Assembly (NCBI GenBank): GCA_020536535.1
Contig: JAHLWZ010000379.1
Span: 679 to 31,188, forward strand
Reading direction: 5' to 3'
From: Pelomyxa schiedti
Taxonomy: Eukaryota; Evosea; Pelobiontida; Pelomyxidae
DNA length: 30,510 bases
Shown here: piece after piece, positions 15,766 through 29,100 of the stretch
Numbering within the stretch: position 1 is the stretch's first letter
Layout of the letters: every line of letters starts with the position of its first letter
Program-made: the position numbers and the translations under genes
Notes under the pieces: model-generated
What the model was told of the DNA's origin: nothing
Database searches by the model: none
Seen by the model: the letters and a program-made list of their open reading frames with translations, nothing else

Positions 15766-18700
15766 ATGAGATCGTCGGCTATCGTCGTTTCGGTGGTGTC
15801 GTGCGTTGTTGTACTTTCGCTCGTCGTTGTCGGCGCATCCTCTGTAACAAGTTTCGTACTGTATCCCATCATTGTGTTCGCGCAATCTAATTTTTTTGTT
15901 TCCCCCTTGGTGAACAGTAAGTAGTGGGGATGGTCTATTTCTAGAATTTGCCGCTTCGCCGTCTGTGGAAGTTCAATCAATGACCATTGACGGGTAGTGC
16001 ACAAACTCAGATTAAAAAAAAACCCAATGCAAACAAAACAACAAACAAACTTTGGGAGAAATCTGATTGAAATCACGCAGTACAAAAGTGGGAACAAAAC
16101 AATCCAGCACAGGCTTTTCTTTCTTTGCATATGGGGAAGGACTTGAGGTTACTTGTACTCAAAACAACCCTCTTTTTTTAGAATCACTGTACACAGGATG
16201 GAGGGACAAATATGGTTACCAATCCCTCATTTGAAACACCCAATGGAGCAACAGAGGCAACTGACTGGGATGCATTTAGTTCCGGGTACAGTCGTGTTAC
16301 TGATGTATTTCACTCTGGCAGTGCTTCCATCAAAATCACTTCTAGTTCTGAGAGTGAAGAGCATGGAGCGTAAGAAACTCACCCAATTAAGCTGCACCTC
16401 AATGTTTGAAGTTCCCAGACAATCAACCCATCTGGTAATTTTGATACTCTCAAAGCTTCTGCTTGGAGCAAATCTGTCAATGTGACTGGGGACCAGGATT
16501 CTGACTACAGTTTGTATATTGATATCACATATGAAGATGATACCAATTTGTGGGGGCAAACAGTTGATGTGAGTAGATAGGAGGGCACTAAGAAAGAACT
16601 CATTCAGCAATAGTTCTATGTAGGCACTCATGACTGGCAATATGGAGAGACAATCATTCAACTGGAGAAGAAAGTGAAAACTCTGAACCTCTACATGTTG
16701 TTTCGGAATTCACACACTGGAACTGTGTGGTTTGATGATATTACAATTGTTCAAATATCCTCAACCCCGTTCACCAATGGCACAATTCAGGTACACTTCC
16801 TCTTACAGGAGCAGGAGTTCGAAATTTATTTCTGGATAGACAATTTCACCAAATGAAGTTGCTATTTCAAGTGAACTGTCAGCTCCATACAGTATGCAGC
16901 TGGAGGCCAAGTAACCATGGCAGTCTAGCCCATTGGTTTTTATCCTTTTACAGGTTCTTAGCTGCTCCTACACACATTCGCATTGATGGGACAGTTAAAT
17001 CAACAAATACCGCTGATAGGGCAGTTTCCCTCACATTTTCAGTACCACTTGATGCTAACGGTGCGAAATTACCTCCATGCAATTACTAATGCTCACAAAT
17101 CAAGGTTGGAACTGGGGAACAGGAGAAAATGTTTTATATTTAGCCAACAGCAGTGCTGTATCACAATCCTTTGATGCGTGAGTGTTTCTAACGCCCATTA
17201 TTACATGTAACATCTTGCAGTGATAATTATCCCCTTAACATTGACTACTTCCCGTTCGCGGCAGCCTGTGGGGAATCTGTTGGCGTGGCACTGGGTCATG
17301 CCCAGAATTATATTTACTCATTTCGAGTTGAGTATAGAGATTTACAAAAAGTTATGAGAATCACAGCTGACTTTGGATTGAGCTCTAAGTCATCTATTTT
17401 CCCGAATTCGGCTAATTTCTCCTTTGTTCTGTTCAAAGTGTGTATGTTCTCACACAATTCCCGTTGGCTTACAGTGGCCAAAAGGTTGATAATCCCTTGT
17501 GGGTATGGAGAGCAGCTCTAGTGAAATATACCGAGAAGATATTGCCAGATCCCTACACCACAAGAGTAGTGACGGACCAGGTTCAAAGCCGCACAAATAA
17601 GTTGATATTTACCAAGACGTAAATCCAGGGAATTTGGATGCCTTTCAGCCAAATTTCCGTCATTGAAAACTGGCAAGATTTTGGCTTCAAATTTTATGAA
17701 GGATCTGAAGAACCAGCTTTTATGAATGCCAATAATATAATGAACTTCCCTTATGTTGAACCTGCGCTGGGACATGTTAGCCTTCCTGAAGGTGGGGGCT
17801 TGGCCACATGATTTCATATACTAATTTCCATTTAAAAAGGTACCCCACTTGATACTGCACATGTGATGGAAGCTGTCCTTAACTGCAGTGATAACGCCAG
17901 CCCTAGTGATGCAACAGAATGTAAAACGGTTGAAACCAGTGGACTATATGACTCCAGTGGAAATACAATGTATGTGAAGTTCTCACCCCTGGGGTGCCTT
18001 AGTTCTATTCAGTTGGGTTCCTGAGCAGGAAGACTGGAATACGGGGGCAAAGTTTCCACTTGACTGCAATATTAATGTTCCAACAACTGCTCGAGCAGAT
18101 ATCAATCGTGGACAATATCTGCTGTCATCAGCCCAAGCAATGTATAGCAGTGCAGTTAGTGGAGGGTATAACATAACAGGAGTCTATATTGACTCGATGG
18201 AAACCTACAGAACTACTCTAAATTATCGTGACGACCATCTTGCTGTATCTCAAAGCCCATTGGTATCTTATATGCGTTCTAGATAGTGACCGATTCCATT
18301 CCAGCTATTTGACTCATCCTTCAAACCTGCCATTTTCACTGCCCACAGTACTTTAGATGGACTGAGTGCCCTTGCAGATGTAAGTTGTTTTCGACTCTGT
18401 TAAACCTTTAACAAATACTATCTCAGTGGATGAGGACTAACCACCCGGAGTCACTTATGATGGCAAATAGTGTTTATGAAATTTTTCCACAATTTGCTAC
18501 TGTAATTGACGTGGCCGGTATTGAAAAAACCTGGTACTATAACCCTTTTGGCAACTTCAGATGACACTTTTTATGTAAGGCTGACGGGAAGTGTGTATGC
18601 CTCAGAGTCTCCCTCTGAACTGTTTCAGTTCCGTGCCATGTCGTATGCAATCACCGTTCCGTCTTCCTTGCAACTTAAATTTTCTTGTACTTAAGTTACC

Positions 18701-19860
18701 AAAAACCCTATTTACTATTGCAAAACTCCGATTTCACTATTTGGACCTATGACATGACGGAGATGTACATGTATGCTTGCCTAATGTGGGGAATATGGCC
18801 TGGATTTTTTTCCGCCAATGCTGCCACAGCATGTTACTTTGAGGATCCAGGTTTAGCACATTTCGCACCACTAAATATGATGACTTCAAAAAGCACTGTA
18901 CAACAGAGACAGAGACTTGTTCAAAAAGTTTATTCCTTTACTATCAATGATTAATAAGAAAGGCTGGAAACCAATCACACTGGCAACTGCAAGTCCGAGT
19001 GGAACACTTATTGAGAGATGGGGAAGTGGACTTCCTGTGTATTGGACTGTGAGAACAACAGCAAGTGTTAAAACCAGTGTATGAGTGAGGTGTGCCATTG
19101 GGATAGTGATTGTTTATGTTTGTTGCAGATAACTTTACAACCCGACTGGGACTCCCTTGGCATTTCTGATATGGGAGCAGTAACACTTTATGACGATGCT
19201 GGGGCAGCAATTGGGTTAGGGCTTGTGGGGAACAGCATAAATTTTTCTCTCAACCCAGAAACCACCGCACTGATTCGAGCTGAATATTCTCCAGCAGGTT
19301 CCCTCTCTACCTCAGTTGCATCACCCAGTGGAAGCACCCCTACCAGCCATTCTCATTTCTCCAGCATTTCGAACAGTATTTCACATTCCACCAGTTTTAG
19401 TGAATCTGGTAGTCACACTAGTCAATCCCACAGCGTGAGCCATAGTAACAGCAACAGTGAGAGCCATAGTTCTGGTGAAAGTGTCAGTGATAACAATAGT
19501 CACAGTACTGCTAGCAGCCCCAGTGGAATCCAAAGCGGTAGCAGCAGTAAAAGTCACAGTACCAGCAACAGCCACAGTGGAAGTCAAAGTGGCAGTAACA
19601 GTAACAGCAACAGTGGAAGTACCAGTCACAGCCACAGCACAAGTACAAGTACAAGCACCAGCCATAGTACCAGCAATTCCCAGAGCACTGTATCTCACAG
19701 TCAAAGTCAACCAACCAGTGGCAGTGCTCATTCTTCTACTTCTTCTTCTGAACCATCCAGCCAAGAAGACTCCCAGTTGAGTGTCAGTGTGAGCCGTGCA
19801 TCCACAACCCTCTGTGATGTTTCCCTTGCTATTATGTTCCTTGTCATCCTTCTGCTGTAA
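15766..19860 (+). CDS. Surface glycoside-hydrolase-like protein with CBM-like domain, Ser/His stalk and GPI-type tail
   Basis: About 19 exons (15766-15916, 15945-15970, 16182-16369, 16412-16572, 16624-16790, 16840-16910, 16954-17060, 17105-17177, 17221-17437, 17485-17580, 17629-17791, 17840-17978, 18013-18262, 18305-18379, 18427-18517, 18561-18642, 18696-18927, 18959-19078, 19129-19860) give 1046 residues. Order: signal peptide (MRSSAIVVSVVSCVVVLSLV); a jelly-roll carbohydrate-binding-like domain (NMVTNPSFE, DSDYSLYIDITY, THDWQYGE, GTVWFDDITI); a beta domain; then a large putative TIM-barrel region (GIWMPFSQIS, WQDFGFKFYEG, VYIDSMETYRTTLNYR, SYQKPYLLLQNSDF, WGIWPGFFSANAA). This architecture resembles uncharacterised bacterial secreted proteins I know by pattern only. 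Asp/Glu residues in the barrel could be catalytic but are unassigned. A Ser-rich stalk and a hydrophobic C-terminus without cytosolic tail indicate GPI anchoring. Exon 2 and the 15971-16181 intron are uncertain. Confidence 0.85.
19310..19770 (+). repeat. Ser/His-rich low-complexity stalk coding repeat
   Basis: Within the last exon of the surface enzyme gene, about 150 residues are mostly Ser in alternating patterns (SHS, SNS, STS, SGS) with regular His and Asn. AGT/AGC triplets alternate with CAC, AAC and ACA triplets. Such regions usually form an extended, O-glycosylated stalk lifting the catalytic part from the membrane. Long open frames in the other phases are artefacts of this composition. 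Confidence 0.85.
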
Positions 19861-20131
19861 AGAAGACCCATTCTGGTTTCCAGTTTCCACACAAGAGTTG
19901 TTGGGTAAAAATGAGAAGGATCCAGAACCAAAGTACAAAAATTCATAAGTCAGCTCTCATAATCTTTTGGTCAGACATTGAGAACAGGAACCAGAGTGCA
20001 ACGTCCTGTTTTTGTCTCTTCCTTTCCGATTTTTATCATCACCCTAATCATTTCCGCCGTTCGAAGAATAGATTCGAGTGAAAAGCCACCACGGTAATAA
20101 ATTAGGGGATGGGTTTGTTTTTTTTCCTGTT
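19861..20131. other. Convergent intergenic spacer
   Basis: About 270 bases separate the stop codons of the surface enzyme and the SMYD4-like gene. A poly-T run near 20119-20126 is the only notable feature. No gene is seen. Confidence 0.4.
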
Positions 20132-22923
20132 TTAGCTGCTGCGGTCCCATTCAGCAAGGCAGAGTCTCATTTGGTGCAGCTCCTCAACGATTTCTTGTGT
20201 TGAGTTGGTGGGTGGTATTCCGCTGGGTAACTTGTGGAATCCATTCGCTGCGAATACCGCGAGTGCTTTGTCAACGGTTTCGAGAGTGCCGGTAGGTTGT
20301 TCCTTGCTGTTGAAAAGCAGTTGAGAGAGTTTGTGGAGTTCCATTGCTATCTCAATACTGTTCTCTGGGTATCTGCGGTAGTAGGCATATGACAAATGAT
20401 GAGTTCGAAATACGTTGGTGTCAAGATGTTGATGGCTTCCTGGCAGTACTTAGCTGCCATTCTCCACTCAGAAAAGCTCGCATAGGCACGAGAAATCATA
20501 TCATTAGTTTCTGCAATGCGACTATTGTGTGGATGATACAGTTCTTTCTGCATTGACAGGACTTGCTCCAGTAGTGAAATTGTTTCCGCCTTGACCCCAC
20601 CCAACTGTTATGCAGGGGGATGCGGATAATAAGGCAATACCCCTAAACAAGATTCACTGAAGGATTCTCTGGCCTTGTCGAGTAAAAAGTTGCATTTCTT
20701 TTCTTGTTTGAGACAGCTCGAAAGGTCCTACACACTTGTAAGTACATCACCTTTGTCAAAAATGTACAACCGCTTGGCATATGGAGCAGAAAGGGTGATC
20801 TGGGTCATGTCCAATACTAACAGATATATTAGCACACTTGGGACAGACAAAACTATTAGAGTCGGTTGTCCTAGGGGAGGTTAGAGGGGAAGAGTGTATT
20901 AAAGACAAACTCTGAGGAGCAAGCCTCACAACAGCACGTAAAGTAATACTGTGACTTGAGGGCGGACTGGCGTTGAGCTTTACTCATGTGACCTTCATGA
21001 GGGCCATAGTTGTTGAAAATTTCGTCACCCACAGAGATCTTGCTTGAAGCCCTGATGCTTGTCAATGCTGAGTAGAGGGATGTGTATCAAGACCTGATCA
21101 CCAGAAATCTTCCATAGTATTGTAAAAGTGTGTTAGGCCTGCAGGACTTAATGTACACAGTCAATATTGACAGGTATACAAATCTTTACATGATTCAAAA
21201 GAGAGGCCGTAGGGAACACTGCTTGGGCGACTCTGTATTGATAGTTCTCATGTACTGTGGCCTCAGGATGGGCTAAATCGCTCAGGTGAGGATCTCCAAC
21301 ATCAAAGATGGCGTAAGTGTTTGTCCTGTGTAATGTTGGCTAGTAGTTTTGAAGTTACTTCTGTCTCACCTCAACTGGCAGATAACAGTACCAAGAGCTT
21401 CAGCAGCATGAGATACATAATCTAGAGTGGGACAATCTGGCTGAAGTGATACTGGGAGGAAGTTCAATGGAAGGGAGCGAATTATCTTCACTGCCATTCG
21501 AGCACATTCCTGGAGTTGGTCCTCAGTTAGGTCTTCCTACTGGATGTGACCTGAAAAGCTAAACGGGAGAAAAAAAAAAATACAATGTGTGTCATCAGAG
21601 AAAGTACAGTGTCGTCATCACTCAGTACTCTTGTGGGGGATTTCTCAAGAGACCGGGCTTTATTCTTGCACCGGAGTAGTACACGTAAGGCAAGCCTAAC
21701 CTCGTCTGTGCAACTATCCAAAAAAGCAGCGTGTTTACTGCAGTACATAAGTGAATGTAAGATTTTCAAGTCAATACCACTCAGAACTGTGGTAGAGCGA
21801 GTCTGATGCATGTTTGCAGTCAACAGAGCACCATAGTGCACTGCAGTTATCACATCTTTGATAGAATAAGGAGAAAGTGGGAGAATTAAGGGACAAACGG
21901 AAAAAGAGAGAGTCTAGATTTTAGGCAGTGATGACATCTTTTGAAATTGTGCTCAGAACGGAGAACTGCAGCAAAAGCCTCCTCGACAACGATTGGTTCC
22001 CCTGAATGGACTAAGGTGGGAAGAAAAGGCTTTATCCAAACCGGGATTAATGTCCTTCTTAGCACAAAGTCCTCTGCCAGCTGAGGGAATTTTTGATGGA
22101 GTTAAACATACAGATTCGGAAGCATGGTTTAAAGTAGGGTGAGTCTAGTAGAGATCAAAGTTAATGCAAAAAGACCACGAGTTCTGCATACAGTGATTTC
22201 TGGAATGAGTGGAATGAGTTCCTCTGGGAGATGCACGCTTGAAAGGGATGCAACAGCATTGCAACTTGTATGTTTCGAAAGAAGTACTTCGATTTGTGTT
22301 CTGCATGACATATCCGTGCATTGTGCTAATGCTGTTCGCAAGTCTTGTAGTGCTGAAGGGACATCCCTAACAAACATCTTATATCAATGTTCTGAGAGCT
22401 CTTGTTACGTGAATTGTTCTACGGCATCGTGTTTTTTTTTAGGTTGTTTGGTGATGCGTACCCCAAAGCCAGGAAAGCCAATGCCCTTCTGTGAAGGACC
22501 TTAAACAACAGTTTGGTGGGATAGCAACATGACATTGCCATGGTGCAATCTGTGAGGGCTTCTTTGTTCCTACTCGGTGGTTATTGATTCTCACGTTTAT
22601 AAACAGGAGCGAACATTCCAAGCTGCATGAACACCGCGGCCCTGTTTGACATGCACAATCCCACAATTTCGCCTCTACCGTATGCGATGGCCTTTACTTG
22701 AGGAGTAAGAACTGCCGGTGCAGTAACCACGATCACAACCACGTACTTTTGTGTACATCAAAGCAGCGTCCACAAACCGCGAAGATCGGAAGTGCGTGTT
22801 GCCGATTTCGCGCGCAGACGAGGCAGTATCGTCGCACTTGGTAGTAGTCGCGCCAAACCCACCCGCTCCATTCCCGTAGATCTCGCTCCAACGCGAGATC
22901 TGTCGCAACACAGCACACCTCAT
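20132..22923 (-). CDS. SMYD4-like protein: TPR, MYND zinc finger and SET lysine methyltransferase domain
   Basis: Multi-exon gene on the minus strand; the first exon 22923-22747 encodes a TPR helix (SAREIGNTHFRSSRFVDAALMYTK). Further TPR helices follow (SNRAAVFMQLGMF; LLFKVLHRRALAFLALGYA; ALQDLRTALAQC). The split SET domain starts near 22090 (AGRGLCAKKDINPG, GEPIVVEEAFAAVL). A MYND finger of full pattern lies at about 21955-21745: CHHC, CDNC, WCSVDC, then HSSEC completed across a splice junction. SET resumes with TASLLNHSCRPNT across the junction near 21215/21150, DEIFNNYGPHEG near 21030, and post-SET cysteines (YYFTCCCEAC). The C-terminal helical repeats run to 20132 (AETISLLEQVLSMQKELYHPHN, NSIEIAMELHKLSQLLFN). 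The NHSC.PN and YGPH motifs are those that bind S-adenosylmethionine, so methyltransferase activity is likely; the target is unknown. Not every exon boundary was resolved. Confidence 0.87.
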
Positions 22924-23114
22924 TTTTTTCTTTCGGGTCGACGCGAATCGGCGAAATCACATCACTGAAGGAAGGGAACTCGCTGTCGTGGAGCTCAGAC
23001 TGAGGTGGGCCTGTACAATGGGGCAATGAGAATCGAAGCTATCAGGAGAGTGCTCGAAGCAACTTGCTGAGATTACTACTGGACAACAAGCTCGCGATCT
23101 GTTGGATTTATTGG
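22924..23114. promoter_or_regulatory. Divergent promoter region
   Basis: About 190 bases lie between the likely starts of the SMYD4-like gene (minus) and the TPR/Mlp gene (plus), so both promoters must be here. The start of the plus-strand gene is not certain: a GTGAGT donor-like site at 23133 could end an earlier first exon. No motif is defended. Confidence 0.4.
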
Positions 23115-26100
23115 ATGATGGAGACGAGTTCGGTGAGTGGCGAGAGCGGATCTGCGACAAGGACACACACGGAGCCTATGACGTCAACGACCGTTGCTGC
23201 TATTGGCGGTGCTGGATTGTCAGATCTCGGCTCTACTTCGACCGTTACTACCACAACTACCGCAGTCACTTCTTCTTCCTCTTTGGTTGCTCGCAGTGGT
23301 GACAGTGAGATGGGCGAAACTATGTCTCGCGTGGACTTGTTGGAGAGCGCTGCAAACAAAAAAGATCCTCCTAGTTTGGAGCACTTGTCACCAATGAAGG
23401 CGGCAAACCACGTGGACAAAACTATTGACGAGAACGCGTTAAGACTTATCATACTCGACTATGGTGGGCACTTTTTTATTGCCCTTCATTGTTTTGTCAT
23501 GTGTGATTGCTTACAGAACAAAAATTCAACGAAATGGAATTGAGAGTGGTGGCTGCAGAGGGGCAAAGAGACGAGGTGCTTGCAGAACTCTCTACTGCAC
23601 AGGCGGAGGCTCAACGATACAGTTTCGTAAACAATTTCTTCTTTCAAATGGCTTTTCCATGTCTTACACACCCTAGATGTTCAACTTCAGGCCTCTAAAA
23701 AGAAATCAGATGAACAGACAGTAGAAATAGAAAAACTACAGCATTCCCTGAATTTACTTTCTAAAGTATTCCTTTTTATTTTTAACTGTGTGGTGTCTTA
23801 CGTTTTGATCCTAAAACTAGGAAAAGGATTCCCAAAAAAGAGAATTGAGAATGTTGTCGGAGGCAATCTCCAGGAAAGACACACAAATTGAGCAGACAAG
23901 AGGTTTAGTCTCTCACTTTATCCAGACCCTCCAAAAAAAAAAAAAAAAACAGGTGAATTAAAAATAGTGGATGAACGAGCTGCATCTCTTGCCTGTGCCA
24001 AAACAAAGTTTGAGTCTAAGTGGATCCAACTGGAGTCTTTAAACTCTTCAATGGAGGTAATAAATCCACTACTCTCCTTGGGTATTTCACAAATGAAAAC
24101 AGCTAAAAATGGGGCTTCGTGACAGTGAGCTGAGACTTCTTAAGCAAGAGAGAGAGTGGTCCCAAAAACAAATAGAAACAAAATCACAAGAACTTGTTGA
24201 AGAGAAAAAACTGAGAGTGAGTATCTTTTTGTTCCCAGACAAGTTAAACACTTCCCTGTCTTCAGGCTGCTCAAGTGTCTACCCTTGAAACCAAGCTTAA
24301 AAATACTGTGGAGCAAAATAGCCTCCTAGAAAACGAGCTCCAATCTGTTAATGTTTTAATTTACTTCAGTTTTCCTTAGCTTACACAATGCCTTTGAACT
24401 GATAGAACCGTCTGCAGCAGATGCAAGCTTCCAAAGAAAGTTTCGAAGCAAAAAATGCACAACTCAGCAAAGAACGAGAATCGATGAAGCGGCAGTGGAA
24501 AGGGGAGCTATCAGCAGCCAACAAAAAATATGAAGCTCTGAAGGTTAGTTTTACCTCACATCTAGGAGCCATGTTGAAACAAAAATCTAGGAACAGAAAG
24601 ATCTATGTGAGAAACGCATTACTGATTTGATGGACCAAATAAACCAGTCTAAATTACTTATTAATGAGGCACAAGCTGAAAAAAAATCCACAGTTATTGA
24701 GGTTTTTGGCCTCGAGATTTTATTCCTTTATTAATGCTGCAGATGGAACAAACAATAGAGCTTTTACATAAAGAAAATGAGTCCCTGAAACAAAAGTGGT
24801 TAGAATCACAGAACTGTTTACTGGGGGACACTGAAGTCTATGTGAGATGGGAAGAGGTTTGTGCTACTTGTTCCCATTCAACCCGCACTAACTAGGGAAA
24901 GATGAAAAATGCCAGTTTGGAGCAGTGGGGTGCCCTTTGTGTGCAAATGGTATACTTTTCCCATCCAAGACCATCATCCTTTTTCACTTTCATTATAAGC
25001 ATGCCAAATATTTGGAAGCCATGGCCTTATATCAGCATGAGAAGCAAGTACGGGAAAATTCTGACGCTTATTTGGCCTCTATCTGCAAGGTAACCCTTCA
25101 ACATATAAGTGTCAATTAACTATTCCCAAAGGAACTAGAAGACCATACACCCTCCTTGTCCGAGGCCCTTATCGAAAATAAAGAACTAAAAGACAAATTG
25201 ATTAAGCTCACCAGTGCTCAAGCTTTAGGAATGTCACAATTGCGTGACCTGGAAATACAGTTCTCCATCAAGGAGAGGGAGTTGTTGGTTCTTCAGCAAG
25301 GTATACCCTCTGACACACAATTTTCTCTTATCCTTACCTTGCTGCAGTAAACAAAGATCTAGGAGACCAAGTGTCGCATCTCCTTGAAGAATGCACGGGA
25401 AAAGCTATGTCTGATTGCACCATTAGTGAGAATGATATCCCACAAGTAAATTTCCAAGATATCAAGGTTCATTCCCTGCTTCCCTCTTCCATTGACTGAC
25501 TATACTAGTCACTTCAAGAAAGAAATGAGGAACTGTTAATTATTGTCCATAGATTAAAGCTGGAAAAAGACAGTAATCTACACATAGTGCCTCTTGATGT
25601 TTGTTCTCTTTCTAAATATGGAGTGTAATTTACAAACAGTCAGGAAAGTGCCAAAGAATTGTGTGAAATCCGGGAGGAAATGGAAAAAACAGGAAAATTG
25701 GCAGCATCCCTGAGTAGTCAATGTCAAATGTACAAAGATCTCTATGAATCATTGCTTGCAGAGCATAAAACAACTTCTGTATTCTTCCACAATTTTTTTT
25801 TTCCTTAACAAAGAAAAATAGAAACCCTCACTAGCGTCACCTCCACAACACGTTTTTGATGCCCTTAAGAAGGACTTTGATGTGTATAAAAGTCAGACTG
25901 CAACAACATTGCAACAAACAAAAAAGGAGTTAGAGGAATTGCGTAAACTTCATGCCTCAACAAACATGGAGCTCGCCAAAGCTCATTCACAGGCGGAGTT
26001 ACACAATGGTTTTCTCTCTCTTTTTTTTTTTTTTTTTTTTGGCATCTTACTCCCACCCTAGTTAAATCTGGGCAATTGAAGACTGAAAACGACAAGCTGA

Positions 26101-29100
26101 AGTCGGAGCTAGGGAAATTGAGAGCTCGCAATACTAAAATAAGTGAATCTCTGGAAAACCTCTCCAACAAGTAAATTTAAGCCTGCACTTCACATTTACC
26201 CATCTTGTAGAAATGATCAACTTGAAGAGGAATCTCAGCGTACAAGTCAAGAAATACAAACACTCAAATTAGAGAATAAAAAACTGGAGAAGGAGAAAAA
26301 AAAATCACAAGTAGACAGTCTTTTACTCCTGACATCAACTAACTTTAGGTAACAAAAGGAGTGTAGTCGTAAATGGCACACAGAGTCAGAACAACTCCGA
26401 TCGGAGATAGCAAAGCTATCTGCTTCTTTCGCCTCCCTCACATCTTCACACACTTCTGTGGAGGGTATTACATTAGACACACAGCAGCGTTTGGAAGCTG
26501 ATTTGCAGAAAGCAAATGAAATCATGTAAACACTAGAGCAGGAGAGAAAATTCTGACCATTTTTAGCATTGAGTACCGTAAACAACTCGAGGAATCACAT
26601 AGTACTACCGATGCTACACTTGTTGACCTTAATCGTCAGTTGCACCAGACCAGCACCAAACTTGCCGAAACTCAAAGCACTTTGCAATTGAAAGAAGCAG
26701 AGCTAGTGAGAAGTGTCGAATACACGAAAACTCTTCAAAAACAAATAGACTCTATACAACCGGAACTTGATATGCTCAAAAGAAATACACCTCTTGCTAC
26801 TGTGCCACTTGCTGCAAACAATGAGCTCTCAGCACTAAAAGACCTCTTAGAAAAAGTACTACAACTGATTTTGCATATGATTTCAACTTTTGCCCAAGGA
26901 AAGGGCAATATCCAAAAGTACAAATGATCTGGCAGAATCATCTGAGCAGGGCAGGAGAGAGTTACTGGAATCTTTTGAGAAATACAAAACTGAAATGGGA
27001 TCTCGTCTGGCAGAGTACACTGCCAGACTAGAGGAGGTACGTTTGACTGTACCTTGATTAATATTAATATACTTAAAGCTGGAGGGATGCCTTAAGACGA
27101 GGGCTGCCGAAAACCATTCTCTTGTAGAGGAAAGCAAGGCTGCACAAAAGAAGGCCGAGGTCTGCTCTGTTTACAATGTCTTGAACAGCCTGATGGTGTT
27201 TTTAGGGAGCACAGTCCCGTGTTTTACGCCTAGAATCCGACATTCAGCAGCTTCAAGTTCAACTGGTACACAAGTCCGAAATTGAGACTCTACTACAAAG
27301 TACCTTTTAAGACTTAATGTGATAATTTCAAACACATGTCAATTCACAGGTAAGATACAAGATTTCGAAATGGCAAAGAATAAGATTCAAAAGTTATATG
27401 AGGATGAAGTTCAGGCACGTGGGCGTGATTTCGATACAGTCTCGGTAATACGTACAGAGCACAAACAATTACAAACTCAGCTAGCACATATGACAGTACT
27501 TCCAATCTTATGTACATACCTTTCCTTACCATCCTAGGAATTATTTGAATCTCTCAAAACTGACTATGAGGATTCTTCTTCCACATGGAAAGAACAAGAG
27601 ACTAATTACAAAAAGCGGGTTGAAGATCTTTTGACAATGTTGTCGCTTATCATCCACACTTTCTCTTACCCTTATCCAGTGTGAAATCTCTAACCGAACG
27701 GAAAGACCAGCTACTGGTGCAAAATGATCAACTGCTAAAAGAAATCAACTCATATGGGTCAAAAGTTCTTCTTTCTTCTGTTGTATGGTTGAAACCAGTA
27801 CCTCCCCCAACTCAAAATTTGTAGGAAGGCTCCACACCTAGTGGTGAAGAATTGTTTGGTGTAGTAAGTTGAGATTGGTTGAAGAAATTATTAACACCCG
27901 ATTAGGTTGAGTGGTTAAAAAAAGAAAAATGCATTGCCGATTGCCAAAAATCAGACCTGGAGCAACGAAGCACTAGGTAGTGCTTATTCCTTCCAATGTA
28001 ATTAACACAATTAGGCAACAATTCGAAATCTCTCAGAATATGACGACTATTGCTCAGCTCAAAGATACCATTCAGCAACTGGAGACCAAACTTAAGGTGC
28101 TTATATTTGCATTTTTCATGGGTTTTTTTTTTCCCTAATTGCAAGTGTGTACTTACTGACATCTCCCTCCCACAACTTACAGATTCTTCCCTCACTTGAG
28201 CAATACACCGAGATGCAAATTAAGTTAGACCAACTCGACCTCTACAAAGAGAGTAACATCACCCTACGGTTTTACCCTCTATCCCTACTTATCCCCTAAT
28301 CTGTCCTAGTAACGATAAGATAGCTTCACTCAAGCTTATTGAAGAATTGAAAAGCTCCAACAAGACTTTAGAGGAGGAGAATATTCGGTTGAAATGTTTG
28401 TCTTCTCTGTCTGTATGATCTCTTTCCTAAACCAAAATAGGTGAACAAACTTCGGGTAAGTGGGAAAAGGAGGAACGGCAAAAATTCGCACTGCATTTGG
28501 ATGAACAGGCCAAGACTTGGAGAGTTAAATGTCAGACTTTACTGGTAATTGTCAATCAAAATGTCTATCTGCTGAACTGCCGAACAACAGGAAAAGTACA
28601 AGTCCGTTGATCCAGAAGAGCACCAGAGACTCCTTTCCAGCAACTCTTCCCTTCTTGAAGAAATAAATGGCTTGAAAGTGCAGAGCAATACTGATAAACA
28701 AAAACTATCAGCAATGCAAGATGAATTAGCAGCACTCCAAGTAACAGAGAAGAATGTACAGTACATCCACTTTCATTTTGCCTCTCCAAGGTTTTCTTAC
28801 CCTTTCATTCTGCAGCTTCGATCGGAGGTTGTACAACTTCAGGAAAAAGAAAAGTTTCACGCCTTAGAACTGCAGAAAGTACGTTCTACAAGTGCTCCAT
28901 CTATTACACGTCTTAGGGCTCAAGGTGTGACTTACCAAGAAAAATACCTTCTCATAGTAAACCAGAAAAATTAGAGAGCCAAATTAAGGCACTGGAGACT
29001 TCTCTTGCCAGTGAAAAAGCGGCTTGGGAAAGTGAAAAAACTGCGACAAAGGCTAAGATACAAGTATGAATTTCCACAACTTAATTTTATCAAATATGGC

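Noticed and set aside
15654-16130. Minus-strand open frame of 158 codons with a hydrophobic start
   Set aside because: It is antisense to the plus-strand signal peptide at 15766, whose exon ends in a perfect GTAAGT donor. The plus-strand gene needs this exon, and the minus frame matches no family.
19381-19938. Long minus-strand open frame opposite the Ser-rich stalk
   Set aside because: It is an artefact of AGT/AGC repeats. The plus-strand frame ends in a proper GPI-type tail.
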